Both the position numbers and the translations under genes were made by a program. From a bacterium (lineage in GTDB: Bacteria; Actinomycetota; Acidimicrobiia; Spongiisociales; UBA5794): 64,000 nt of DNA. Below are positions 27,366 to 35,435 of the stretch, one piece after another; position 1 is the stretch's first letter, and each line of letters opens with the position of its first letter. A model generated the notes under the pieces. That model ran no database searches, was not told the origin of the DNA, and saw nothing but the letters and a program-made list of their open reading frames with translations. The DNA is taken from NCBI GenBank assembly GCA_024228555.1, contig JAAETI010000394.1:1-64000 (forward strand). The letters are read 5' to 3'.

Positions 27366-28322
27366 ATGACCCGAGCGGCGGTCCATGATCGAAACCGATC
27401 AATCGCAAACGGGCAGGCGTTGCTCAGCCCGAGACTCCGGCGATTCCTCGATCGCTTCCCAACCTGGCTGCTCTTTCTCGTAGCGGGGCTATGGACGCTC
27501 CCGAGCGCCGGGTTTGTCGTGTCGTCGCTGAGGAGATGGCCCGAGCAAGAGGCGGGTTGGTGGACCAACCTACTCAACACCGAGACTTGGACCCTCGACG
27601 CCTACCGCAGCGCACTGTCCGTGTCGGTCAATAACTCCTTCGCTGACGGTCTGTTCAACTCACTTGCGATCGCGGTGCCTGCCACGCTGATTCCGCTGTT
27701 CATAGCTTCGCTTGCTGCATACGCAATTGGCTGGATTCCGTTCCGGGGCAAGACATTCACGTTCTTCGGTTTGGTTGCTCTGATGGCACTCCCGGTGCAA
27801 GCTGTGCTGATTCCACTGCTGCAGACCTATTCGGGTGGAGCCCATATCTCGATTCCGATCCTTGGCAAGACGGTGACGGTGTTTCCGGACTTGGACGTGG
27901 CTGGCACCCTGCCTGCGGTCTGGCTCACCCATATCGGTTTTGCGTTGCCTTTTTCGATCTTCCTGCTGACTGTTGCCATGACTCGGCTTCCTCGATCGCT
28001 GATCGACGCTGCTCGCGCCGATGGGGCCTCCCATCTGCAGATCTTCTGGCATGTAGCTACCCCGTTGGCGATCCCTACTGTGGCGGGATTGGGGGTCCTG
28101 CTGTTTCTGTGGAGCTGGAACGAATACCTGATCGGTCTGACGATGATTGGTGGCGGCAACCCCGCGGCATTGCCGGCGACGGTTCGGTTGGTTGCGTACT
28201 CGGTGCCGACTGGAGGGGCGAGCATTGCAGCGGCCGCATGTCTTCATTCGGCCGTATCGATTGGCGTGTTTCTTCCACTACACCGCTATTTCGCTCGGGC
28301 GCTTGTTCTGAGTGCTGAGTAG
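27366..28322 (+). CDS. Orphan carbohydrate-type ABC permease (MalG-like)
   Basis: 318 residues from ATG 27366. Six membrane segments and the EAA loop DAARADGASHLQIFWHVATPL mark a binding-protein-dependent permease of the MalG/AglG type. The start may be leaderless: TAGATT lies about 10 bases before the ATG. The matching MalF-like permease, ATPase and binding protein are absent from the flanks: an unknown gene lies upstream and asnA downstream. Either the partners are elsewhere or the gene is a remnant of a lost operon. Confidence 0.85.
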   Translation: MTRAAVHDRNRSIANGQALLSPRLRRFLDRFPTWLLFLVAGLWTLPSAGFVVSSLRRWPEQEAGWWTNLLNTETWTLDAYRSALSVSVNNSFADGLFNSLAIAVPATLIPLFIASLAAYAIGWIPFRGKTFTFFGLVALMALPVQAVLIPLLQTYSGGAHISIPILGKTVTVFPDLDVAGTLPAVWLTHIGFALPFSIFLLTVAMTRLPRSLIDAARADGASHLQIFWHVATPLAIPTVAGLGVLLFLWSWNEYLIGLTMIGGGNPAALPATVRLVAYSVPTGGASIAAAACLHSAVSIGVFLPLHRYFARALVLSAE

Positions 28323-28433
28323 GCGATCTAGCTTCCCAGGAACCGAGCCCTTCTCGGGACGACAAGGGCAGAACGTCCCTGGTTGTGCTCCTCATCAATT
28401 GATACGTTGGATCAGTTCTAGACAGGAGGCTTG

Positions 28434-29564
28434 ATGACCGACAAGACCGCCGACCTAGCCGGACCGGGGATTGGCAACTACCCCGACCTCGCCAAAGTCC
28501 TTCCCGACGACTACGAGTCCCTTCTCACCCCACGGGAGACGATGGATGCGTTGTTCGCGGCCAAGGCATACATCGAAGAGAACCTGTGCAAGGAACTGAA
28601 CCTGATGATGGTCCAGGTTCCCCTCATCGTGGACTCGGAGAGTGGTGTCAACGACATGCTGGACAGGGACGGCTCCCGAAGCCCTGTCGGCTTCCACATC
28701 ACCAACGACCACGACAAGCATCCGATCGATGCGCAGGTTGTGCAGGCTGCTACCAAGTGGAAAAGGACGGCGTTGGCCCAGTTTGGGTTTGAGGTCGATG
28801 AAGGTCTCTGTACCGACATGAAGGCGATACGCAAGGACTACTTCCTCGACCATGACCACTCTGCATACGTAGACCAGTGGGATTGGGAGAGGGTTATGTC
28901 GCCACAGGAACGCAACCTTGACTTCCTGACTGGGATCGTCAAGAAGATCTGGAGTGTTCTTGTTGGTGCCGAGAAGCATGTCCAGGAGCTATACCCGCAG
29001 CTCAACACGCCGAAGTATCCGAATCTGCCGGAGGAGCTCACGTTCCTTCACGCCGAGGAGATTCTCGACATGTATCCCGATCTTCCCCGCAAGGAACGGG
29101 AGACGCGGATCGTGCAGAAGTACCCGGCGATCTTCATCTACGGCATCGGCTGGCCACTCGCCGACGGCTACCCGCACGAGATGCGGGCTGCAGACTATGA
29201 CGATTGGATCACCGAGACGGTGTCTGCGGCCGGGGAGCCAACTCACGGTCTGAACGGGGACATCCTGGTTTGGAATCCGGTGACGAGACGGCGCCACGAG
29301 CTCACGTCGATGGGGGTCCGGGTCACGAAGGAGACCCTGGTCTCGCAGCTGGCCATGACCGGACAGCTCGACTTCCTCGACCTCCCCTATCACCAGGCGA
29401 TCATGAACGACGAGATACCTTTGTCGATCGGAGGCGGGATCGGGCAGTCACGGACCTACATGATGCTGCTGAAAAAGGCGCATCTTGGTGAGGTTTCCGT
29501 GACCGTCTGGCCCAAGGTACTGAAGAATCTGTGTGCCGAGAGGAGCATCTTCGTACTGGAGTAG
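28434..29564 (+). CDS. asnA: Aspartate-ammonia ligase (asparagine synthetase A)
   Basis: 376 residues from ATG 28434, with AGGAGG immediately upstream. The class II synthetase-like core shows KELNLMMVQVPLIVDSESGVND, FHITNDHDKHPIDAQVVQA, DQWDWERVM and LSIGGGIGQSRTYMMLL. It makes asparagine from aspartate, ammonia and ATP. It is about 45 residues longer than the E. coli enzyme (330), mostly as an N-terminal lead plus an insert around NTPKYPNLPEELTFLHAEE. Actinobacteria mostly use the glutamine-dependent AsnB, so AsnA is notable here. Confidence 0.93.
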   Translation: MTDKTADLAGPGIGNYPDLAKVLPDDYESLLTPRETMDALFAAKAYIEENLCKELNLMMVQVPLIVDSESGVNDMLDRDGSRSPVGFHITNDHDKHPIDAQVVQAATKWKRTALAQFGFEVDEGLCTDMKAIRKDYFLDHDHSAYVDQWDWERVMSPQERNLDFLTGIVKKIWSVLVGAEKHVQELYPQLNTPKYPNLPEELTFLHAEEILDMYPDLPRKERETRIVQKYPAIFIYGIGWPLADGYPHEMRAADYDDWITETVSAAGEPTHGLNGDILVWNPVTRRRHELTSMGVRVTKETLVSQLAMTGQLDFLDLPYHQAIMNDEIPLSIGGGIGQSRTYMMLLKKAHLGEVSVTVWPKVLKNLCAERSIFVLE

Positions 29565-29626
29565 CGGAGCCGGGCTAGAGGCAGCAGAGGTGTGGCGATA
29601 CCTGGATGGGGCTGTGCGATATATTG

Positions 29627-29710
29627 TGCGGGCGAAGGGACTCGAACCCCCACGAGCAATAGCTCACCAGGACCTAAACCTGGCGCGTCTTCCATTTCCG
29701 CCACGCCCGC
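29627..29710 (-). tRNA. tRNA-Leu (UAG)
   Basis: Acceptor GCGGGCG pairs with CGCCCGC (29628-29634), with a long variable arm as expected for leucine. The anticodon loop reads TTTAGGT with TAG. The discriminator is A and CCA is not encoded. It lies 42 bases downstream of tRNA-Lys on the same strand. Confidence 0.95.
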
Positions 29711-29752
29711 GTACTCGCCTCCACCACAAGGGATTCTCACAGTGGAGGCGGT

Positions 29753-29829
29753 TGGTGGGTCGCCTGGGAATCGAACCCAGAACCTATCGGTTAAGAGCCG
29801 ATTGCTCTGCCTGATTGAGCTAGCGACCC
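29753..29829 (-). tRNA. tRNA-Lys (CUU)
   Basis: Acceptor GGGTCGC (29823-29829) pairs with GCGACCC. The anticodon loop is CTCTTAA with CTT. The T loop TTCGATT is present. The 3' end ACCA is encoded (29753-29756). Confidence 0.95.
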
Positions 29830-29850
29830 GGAGCGAGTGTAGCAACGGAT

Positions 29851-30555
29851 TCATGCCATGTGTTCGCCGACGTACTCAATCCATGCCATCGTGCGATTCC
29901 AGTGATTCGACGAGCGGAGCACTCTGACCCTGCATACGCCGGCCGGCAATTGGTTCTTCCGATGGCCGGTACCCTTGGGCTTGATGAATGTCTTTGTGAA
30001 GAGCGCTCCCGGTAGGCACAATTCTGTCCTCCAGTGGGTCTTGGCTGCCAGCTCGTCATTTCCTTCATGCAGGTGCAGGCTCAGTCGGAATTCTGCCGTG
30101 CTGTCGAGATACTTGCGCACCCATCCAACAAACAGTCGCAGGGCTCGCGCATCGGTATTGGCCAGAGCAAAGCCATTTCGCCACTTGGACCCCTCGGCCC
30201 AGTACAGGACTACACCTGCAACGAAGAACGAATCTGTCATGTGAGTCGAGGCGTACGTGTTGGCCTCGCTGCGGATAGCGTCGATTTCCTTGCGGCGTCG
30301 CCACTGAGTGTCCTTGGGAACCCCTTTCTGTGTGGGCGTTCTCGTCTGGATCTCCCGCTTCTGGAGATCCGATAACGCGACTTCCCGACACCAGTTGGAG
30401 AGGGTTCCCTTTGGAACCGGAATGATCTCTCGGATCTCTCCGTAGGTCAGGCCGAGGCGGCGCAGTTGCTTTCCTAGCTCAGATCGCTCCCACCGATGCA
30501 GTTCGTTCCACTGGCCTGCCTGGGCGAGCAGGTTCCTGGGGATCTTCGGTTTCAT
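29851..30555 (-). CDS. HTH protein with LAGLIDADG-endonuclease-like C-terminal half
   Basis: 234 residues from ATG 30555. Residues ~25-60 form a Sigma-70 region 4/HTH-like unit (LRRLGLTYGEIREIIPVPKGTLSNWC). The C-terminal half has VVLYWAEGSKWRNGFALANTD, then RLSLHLHEGND and FIKPKGTGHRKN, a pattern I associate with LAGLIDADG-like proteins (YWAEGSK for the acidic core helix). It sits between tRNA-Lys and tRNA-Pro, a common place for mobile or homing genes. Nuclease activity is inferred only. No intron or intein is seen nearby. Confidence 0.6.
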   Translation of the reverse strand: MKPKIPRNLLAQAGQWNELHRWERSELGKQLRRLGLTYGEIREIIPVPKGTLSNWCREVALSDLQKREIQTRTPTQKGVPKDTQWRRRKEIDAIRSEANTYASTHMTDSFFVAGVVLYWAEGSKWRNGFALANTDARALRLFVGWVRKYLDSTAEFRLSLHLHEGNDELAAKTHWRTELCLPGALFTKTFIKPKGTGHRKNQLPAGVCRVRVLRSSNHWNRTMAWIEYVGEHMA

Positions 30556-30617
30556 TCATCCAAGGTATCGACTCGGTACGACAGACCGTGGAGAACGTGC
30601 CACAATGTCGCCCTCAA

Positions 30618-30694
30618 CGGGCTGTAGCGCAGCTTGGTAGCGCACCTGCTTTGGGAGCAGGGGGTCGCCAGTTCAAATCTGGCCAGCCCGACCA
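30618..30694 (+). tRNA. tRNA-Pro (UGG)
   Basis: CGGGCTG pairs with CAGCCCG. The anticodon loop is TTTGGGA with TGG, and the T loop is TTCAAAT. The 3' end ACCA is encoded. The last 22 bases are antisense to the end of the 120-residue Cys-Cys ORF. Confidence 0.96.
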
Positions 30695-31035
30695 TCCGTC
30701 ATCCGGGTCGACCGTGTGGGCACGAGTTGTGCCTTGATCAGGTTCTCGAGTATCTCTGCATACAGCGGCAGCCGGTCCGGTGCACAGCATCCAACCTGCA
30801 GCCGACCAACCTGCGCCCCCGCTTCTTCGAGCGTGCTCATCGCCGCAGGCAGGCCAGATCCGGGGTCGATTGTCACCGCCCGCACTTTGACGCGAGCCTC
30901 AGTCAGCGTTGCAGCGAGTTCCGCCATTCGGGGGCTTCGCCCCGGCTCACAGCATTTCATATCGAGCTCGCCGAGAGCCCCCGTGCAGGCATCGAGAGCG
31001 TCAAATGCGGGCTCGATTGCCTCAATTGATGTCAT
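30673..31035 (-). CDS. Unknown protein with a duplicated Cys-Cys motif
   Basis: 120 residues from ATG 31035. Two halves share a pattern: LGELDMKCCEPGRSPRMAEL and VGRLQVGCCAPDRLPLYAEI, i.e. L-x-(3-4)-CCxPxRxPxxAE, about 55 residues apart. This implies internal duplication and a paired-cysteine metal or redox site (inference). There is no signal peptide. Its start overlaps the stop of the 64-codon ORF as TGA/ATG. The last 7 codons lie antisense to tRNA-Pro. Not matched to a family I know. Confidence 0.55.
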   Translation of the reverse strand: MTSIEAIEPAFDALDACTGALGELDMKCCEPGRSPRMAELAATLTEARVKVRAVTIDPGSGLPAAMSTLEEAGAQVGRLQVGCCAPDRLPLYAEILENLIKAQLVPTRSTRMTDGRAGQI

Positions 31036-31226
31036 GCCGCGACCCTAGCGGGACCGGACACCAGGGAACCCCGTGCCCACGCCCCAACCGCACCCGCTGC
31101 GGCCACGAGCCACGGCCGCCTCTCCATCACAAGTGCGACCACCAACACCGCAAGTGACCGGTCGTGTGCCCACTCCGCCCAAGACGGCATCGGGCCATGG
31201 AACGCAAACGAGCTTCCGGCATTCAT
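31032..31226 (-). pseudogene. Short membrane ORF, possible remnant of a ceramidase-like membrane protein
   Basis: 64 codons from ATG 31226. The open frame continues upstream without a good start to about 31300 (CELIRAGFWGQP just before the Met). SSFAFHGPMPSWAEWAHDRS resembles the conserved GSxxFHGxxxxxAxxxHD segment of the alkaline-ceramidase-like membrane family. Only one or two helices remain (LAVLVVALVM, WLVAAAGAVGAW), against seven or more in the family. A truncated or internally deleted gene is inferred. It is coupled to the Cys-Cys gene by a 4-base overlap. Confidence 0.3.
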
Positions 31227-31445
31227 CGGCTGGCCCCAGAACCCCGCTCGAATCAGTTCACAATCGCTCGCCGCCAGCGTTGAGCCGGCCTATCGCGGCT
31301 TCGAGTCGACACGCGACCTGAAGCGAGTAATCTTGCGCCCCGTAGGGGTCTGTTGAATGGCGCCGGTTCCGACTTGGCTGTACGTGAGGAGATCGATCCA
31401 ACGTGTGCCGCCGAGCCTCAACGGCGATCGTTCACCAGCCTCCAT

Positions 31446-31516
31446 GCGGATGTAGCTCAATGGCAGAGCTCCAGCCTTCCAAGCTGGCTACGCGGGTTCG
31501 ACTCCCGTCATCCGCT
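31446..31516 (+). tRNA. tRNA-Gly (UCC)
   Basis: GCGGATG pairs with CATCCGC. The anticodon loop is CTTCCAA with TCC, and the T loop is TTCGACT. No CCA is encoded. It is the first of three tandem tRNAs upstream of tig. Confidence 0.96.
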
Positions 31517-31568
31517 CGGTTGGACGCCGCCGGTTGGCCGCATGCCTATCCTTTGGCGTCCTTGGTGT

Positions 31569-31641
31569 GCCCCCGTAGCTCAGGGGACAGAGCAGGAGCC
31601 TTCTAAGCTCTTGGTCGAGGGTTCGAATCCTTCCGGGGGCG
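31569..31641 (+). tRNA. tRNA-Arg (UCU)
   Basis: GCCCCCG pairs with CGGGGGC. The anticodon loop is CTTCTAA with TCT, and the T loop is TTCGAAT. No CCA is encoded. Confidence 0.96.
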
Positions 31642-31687
31642 CGCCTATCGGCGAGCCCGATAGGTACAGCGGAACAATCCGCTTCAT

Positions 31688-31765
31688 GGTGGTCGTAGCT
31701 CAGTTAGGCAGAGCACCTGGTTGTGGTCCAGGAAGTCGCGGGTTCAAATCCCGTCGGCCACCCCA
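31688..31765 (+). tRNA. tRNA-His (GUG)
   Basis: GTGGTCG pairs with CGGCCAC, with one G-U pair. The extra 5' G (31688) faces C at 31762, the histidine identity pair. The anticodon loop is TTGTGGT with GTG. CCA is encoded. Confidence 0.96.
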
Positions 31766-31776
31766 CCGTCGCAGCG

Positions 31777-31801
31777 GCACCGTTCCAATTTGGAACGGTG
31801 C
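31777..31801 (+). terminator. Hairpin after tRNA-His
   Basis: A perfect 11-base stem (arm GCACCGTTCCA) with a 3-base loop ATT, 12 bases after the tRNA. No U-run follows. It probably ends the tRNA transcript or separates it from tig. Confidence 0.7.
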
Positions 31802-31838
31802 GGCTCGGCCTTTGTTGACTAGAACCGAGGAGTCGTCC

Positions 31839-33221
31839 GTGCAAACCGATATCAAAGACGCAGGTCCGTTCGAGCGGATCCTCACGATCAAGCTGGAGGA
31901 AGCAGATCTCGAGTCGGCAAAGAACAAGGCTGCTCGCAAGATGTCGGAATCGATGAAGATCAAAGGCTTTCGACCCGGCAAAGCGCCGCGTTCAATCGTC
32001 GAGCGCATGGTTGGGGAGGCAACCCTCCGCTCCGAGGCGATCGAAGAGGCACTTCCCGAGTTGGTTGGGCCCGCGATCGAAGAGGCAGAGCTGGAGCCGG
32101 CGACCACCCCACGGGTTGAGGAAGTCCGCGATGCTGAGGGCGGCGGTGTCGACGTCGATATCAAGGTAACGCTGTGGCCACTTCTCGACGCAGTGCCCGA
32201 CTTCAGTGGACGCAAGGTCACCATCGATTCTCCGTCGGTTCAAGACGAGGAGATCGAAGAGCAGATCGATCGGTTGCGCGACCAGTACGCCGAGCTTGAA
32301 GACGTCGAGCGACCGGCAACAGACGGCGACTTCGTCATGATCAACATCTCGGCCGCCATTGATGGCGTCGACATTCCCGAAGCGACCGCAGAAGACCTGC
32401 TCTACGAAGTCGCATCGTCATCGTTCATCCCAGGTCTCGATGATCTCCTGGGCGGCTCGTCCGCCGGTGACATCCGCCAGGGTCCCGGTACCCTTCCCCC
32501 CGGCTTTGGCCAAGAGGAACCCCGCGAGGCCGACCTCAAAGTCCTCGTCAAGGGAGTGCGGGCGAAGAAGCTTCCCGAGGTAACCGATGATTGGGTCTCG
32601 GATGTGTCCGAGTTCGACACCGTTGCCGAGCTCACCGACCGGATCTCCGCCAATCTCACCGTCATGAAGCTCGACGGTGCCGACAACGAGTTCCGCAGCA
32701 AGCTCATCGAGGAGCTGGGCGAGGAGCTATCGCTCGAGATTCCTGCAGCGCTGATTGACGCTGAGATGGAAGCCGCATTCCACAACCTGGCGCACACGTT
32801 GGAGCAACAGGGACTTGATTTTGGCAACTATCTCCGCATCGTTGGTCAAAGTGAACAGGATTTTGTTGAGGAGATCAAGCGTCGTTCCGAGCAAACCCTG
32901 AAGACTCGTATCCTCCTTGACAGCATTGTTGCTATCGAGGGGATAGAACTGGCCGACGGGGACTTGGATGACGCCATCGAGGCGATGGCAACTGATGTGA
33001 ACCAGGAACCGGCGGCCCTGAAAGAGGCTCTTGAGACGAGTGGTCGAATAGAGGTGCTGACCGGTGATATCCTTCGTCGCAAGGCACTTGATCGAATCGT
33101 TGCCTCCGCGGACGCGGTAGATGACGAGGGCCAACACATCGATCTAAGGCCACCAGAGGTAGCCGACGATAGAGAAGAAGGCGAAGACTCAGCCGATGAG
33201 TCCGACGCCGAAGAGGATTAG
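31839..33221 (+). CDS. tig: Trigger factor (ribosome-bound chaperone, prolyl isomerase)
   Basis: 460 residues from GTG 31839, a few bases after CCGAGGAG. The open frame reaches 31353, but that part only translates through the three tRNAs. The ribosome-binding domain includes the signature [15 protein letters not shown] near residue 45. The FKBP-like domain (~155-250) is modified ([13 protein letters not shown]). A helical C-domain and a very acidic tail ([15 protein letters not shown]) complete it. It shields nascent chains at the exit tunnel. Seven bases separate it from clpP. Confidence 0.94.
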   Translation: MQTDIKDAGPFERILTIKLEEADLESAKNKAARKMSESMKIKGFRPGKAPRSIVERMVGEATLRSEAIEEALPELVGPAIEEAELEPATTPRVEEVRDAEGGGVDVDIKVTLWPLLDAVPDFSGRKVTIDSPSVQDEEIEEQIDRLRDQYAELEDVERPATDGDFVMINISAAIDGVDIPEATAEDLLYEVASSSFIPGLDDLLGGSSAGDIRQGPGTLPPGFGQEEPREADLKVLVKGVRAKKLPEVTDDWVSDVSEFDTVAELTDRISANLTVMKLDGADNEFRSKLIEELGEELSLEIPAALIDAEMEAAFHNLAHTLEQQGLDFGNYLRIVGQSEQDFVEEIKRRSEQTLKTRILLDSIVAIEGIELADGDLDDAIEAMATDVNQEPAALKEALETSGRIEVLTGDILRRKALDRIVASADAVDDEGQHIDLRPPEVADDREEGEDSADESDAEED

Positions 33222-33228
33222 GAGAAAC

Positions 33229-33837
33229 ATGAGTTATTTGGTGCCGACAGTTGTGGAGAACACTCCCCGTGGGGAACGTGCTTTCGACATTTACAGTCGC
33301 CTGCTCAAGGACCGCATCGTGTTTCTCGGCACGCCGATCGACGATGGCGTCGCCAACGTAATCATGGCGCAGTTGCTGCACCTCGAGGGAGAGGATCCCG
33401 ACAAAGACATCTCGATGTACATCAACTCACCGGGTGGGTCCACCTATGCACTGATGGCCATCTACGACACGATGCAGTTCATCAAAGCCGACGTGGCCAC
33501 CTACTGCATGGGTCTGGCCGCATCAGCTGCTGCCGTATTGCTTGCAGGCGGGGCTCACGGCAAGCGGTATGCGCTTCCCCATTCACGGGTGATGCTCCAC
33601 CAACCCCACATCTCAGGTTTGGCAGGACAGGCAACCGATATTGAGATCCACGCTCGGGAGATTCTCAAGACACGGGAAGAGATCAACGAGATTCTCACGC
33701 TTCACTCAAAGCAGGACTTGGCCAGGGTTTCTGACGACACCGAACGGGACTACTGGATGAGCGCAGCGGAGTCGGTCGAGTACGGGGTCATTGACGAAGT
33801 GCTCGCACGGCGTACGCTAGAGGCTGTCGACGGGTAG
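33229..33837 (+). CDS. clpP: ATP-dependent Clp protease proteolytic subunit
   Basis: 202 residues from ATG 33229, after TTAGGAGAAAC. Catalytic Ser99 lies in [13 protein letters not shown] and His124 in [27 protein letters not shown] is the oxyanion and substrate-cleft segment. It forms the 14-mer chamber fed by ClpX. Actinobacteria usually carry two clpP genes in tandem here, but only one is present between tig and clpX. A second copy may lie elsewhere. Confidence 0.95.
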   Translation: MSYLVPTVVENTPRGERAFDIYSRLLKDRIVFLGTPIDDGVANVIMAQLLHLEGEDPDKDISMYINSPGGSTYALMAIYDTMQFIKADVATYCMGLAASAAAVLLAGGAHGKRYALPHSRVMLHQPHISGLAGQATDIEIHAREILKTREEINEILTLHSKQDLARVSDDTERDYWMSAAESVEYGVIDEVLARRTLEAVDG

Positions 33838-33852
33838 GGAAGAGAGAGCGAC

Positions 33853-35124
33853 TTGGCTAAATACGAAGGCGGCGAGCTTCTCAAGTGCAGCTTCTGCGGT
33901 AAATCGCAGAAGCAGGTGCGCAAGCTCATTGCGGGTCCGGGTGTCTACATCTGTGACGAGTGCGTTGAGCTGTGCAACGAGATCATCGAAGAAGAACTGG
34001 CCGACACCGAGGAAGTCAGCTTTGCTGAACTTCCCAAGCCAAGCGAGATCTACGAATTCCTAGACGGATATGTGGTTGGCCAAACCAAGGCCAAGCGTGT
34101 GCTGTCGGTGGCCGTCTACAACCATTACAAGCGAGTCCGCGCCGGCCAGAAGGCCAAGGACGAAGATGTCGAGCTTCAGAAGTCGAACATCTTGATGGTC
34201 GGCCCCACGGGTGTCGGCAAAACGTTGCTGGCCCAGACTTTGGCCCGCAGACTCAACGTTCCCTTCGCCATTGCGGATGCGACCGCACTTACGGAAGCGG
34301 GATACGTTGGTGAGGACGTCGAGAACATCCTGCTCAAGCTGATTCAGGCCGCTGACTTTGATATCAAGCGAGCCGAGACCGGCATTATCTATCTCGACGA
34401 GATTGACAAGATTGCCCGCAAGGCCGAGAACCCGTCCATCACCCGTGACGTGTCCGGCGAAGGCGTGCAGCAGGCACTCCTCAAAATTCTCGAAGGCACG
34501 GTCGCATCGGTTCCGCCGCAGGGTGGCCGTAAGCATCCCCATCAGGAATTCCTCCAGATCGACACCACAAACATGTTGTTTGTCTGTGGCGGTGCTTTTG
34601 CCGGCCTCGAAGAAGTCATTCGCAAGCGTGTTGGCAAGAACTCCGTCGGCTTTGGTGCTGAGGTGCGGTCTCTCGACAGCCGCAACGACACCGAGATCTT
34701 TGCCGAGGTCATGCCAGAAGACTTGATTTCCTTCGGGCTCATTCCCGAATTCATCGGACGTCTCCCGGTTGTAACCACCGTTGAGAGTCTTGACCTCGAT
34801 TCGCTGGTGCGGGTCCTCCAAGAGCCTCGTAACGCTCTGATCCGTCAGTACTCGAAGTTCTTCGAAATGGACGGAGTCGAGCTTGTTGTAACCGACGCTG
34901 CTCTGTTGGCTATCGCCGAGCAAGCTCTCAACCGGGGCACTGGCGCTCGTGGCCTCCGTGCCATTCTCGAGGAAGTGCTTCTCGACACCATGTACGAGCT
35001 TCCCTCCCGCACCGACATCGCTCGCGTCGTCATCGACGAAGACGTCGTCCGCGAGAAGGTCAACCCGACGCTGGTCCCCGTCCAAGACCTTGGCTCATCC
35101 GAGGCGCAGGAACGCTCGGCCTAG
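33853..35124 (+). CDS. clpX: ATP-dependent Clp protease ATP-binding subunit ClpX
   Basis: 423 residues from TTG 33853. The N-terminal zinc domain has Cys12, Cys15, Cys34 and Cys37 (CSFCGK...CDECVELC). The AAA+ core shows [17 protein letters not shown], the pore loop [13 protein letters not shown], Walker [14 protein letters not shown], and sensor region [11 protein letters not shown]. It unfolds tagged proteins and feeds ClpP. It is the end of the tig-clpP-clpX group. Immediately after its stop begins the hairpin array. Confidence 0.96.
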   Translation: MAKYEGGELLKCSFCGKSQKQVRKLIAGPGVYICDECVELCNEIIEEELADTEEVSFAELPKPSEIYEFLDGYVVGQTKAKRVLSVAVYNHYKRVRAGQKAKDEDVELQKSNILMVGPTGVGKTLLAQTLARRLNVPFAIADATALTEAGYVGEDVENILLKLIQAADFDIKRAETGIIYLDEIDKIARKAENPSITRDVSGEGVQQALLKILEGTVASVPPQGGRKHPHQEFLQIDTTNMLFVCGGAFAGLEEVIRKRVGKNSVGFGAEVRSLDSRNDTEIFAEVMPEDLISFGLIPEFIGRLPVVTTVESLDLDSLVRVLQEPRNALIRQYSKFFEMDGVELVVTDAALLAIAEQALNRGTGARGLRAILEEVLLDTMYELPSRTDIARVVIDEDVVREKVNPTLVPVQDLGSSEAQERSA

Positions 35125-35127
35125 GTT

Positions 35128-35377
35128 TCGGGCGAATCAGGATTCGCCCGAGTTTCTCCGCCGTGGCCTTCGGCACGGCTTCGTAGCGGTGCGGCCTCTC
35201 GGCCGCTCCCTTTCGTTCGGACGGGCGGAGCCCGTCCTCTCGACATGAGGGGGCCTGCGGGAACTCACCTTTGGTGAGTTCCTTGCGAGTTTGCTCCGCA
35301 AACTCGGGCTTATGTCTGCGAGATTGCGAGCTGCAGTTCCGAAGGAACTGCCAACGAACTCGGCAAAGCCGAGTTCG
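35128..35377. repeat. Array of eight perfect or near-perfect short hairpins
   Basis: Hairpins, with arm and loop: 35128-35151 (TCGGGCGAATC, 2-base loop); 35160-35179 (GCCGTG, bulged G, inner loop TTC); 35191-35206 (GCGGCC, TCTC); 35219-35237 (GGACGGGC, GGA); 35260-35282 (GGAACTCACC, TTT); 35286-35306 (CGAGTTTGC, TCC); 35333-35351 (GCAGTTCC, GAA); 35355-35377 (CGAACTCGGC, AAA). All follow clpX, in a gap (35125-35435) with no gene. The first may terminate clpX and the last may do so for the convergent amidohydrolase gene. The middle ones share AACTC/GAGTT in their arms. Confidence 0.85.
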
Positions 35378-35435
35378 CCGCCTCAAACTCCCCCGTCAGA
35401 GTTGCTTTGTCAGTCCCCTGTTTTGGGGAAACTCC

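Noticed and set aside
29533-29927. Plus-strand ORFs across 29.5-29.9 kb
   Set aside because: They are antisense translations of tRNA-Leu and tRNA-Lys.
30634-31029. 131-codon plus-strand ORF starting in tRNA-Pro
   Set aside because: Begins inside the tRNA (EQGVASSNLASPT type) and opposes the better-supported Cys-Cys ORF.
31353-31838. Long N-terminal extension of the trigger-factor frame
   Set aside because: It only reads through tRNA-Gly, tRNA-Arg and tRNA-His (giving typical tRNA-derived peptides such as SSMAELQPSKLATRV-like runs). The real start is GTG 31839 with its ribosome site.
35128-35377. CRISPR array
   Set aside because: There are no identical direct repeats with unique spacers and no cas genes. 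The elements are separate palindromes with different arms.
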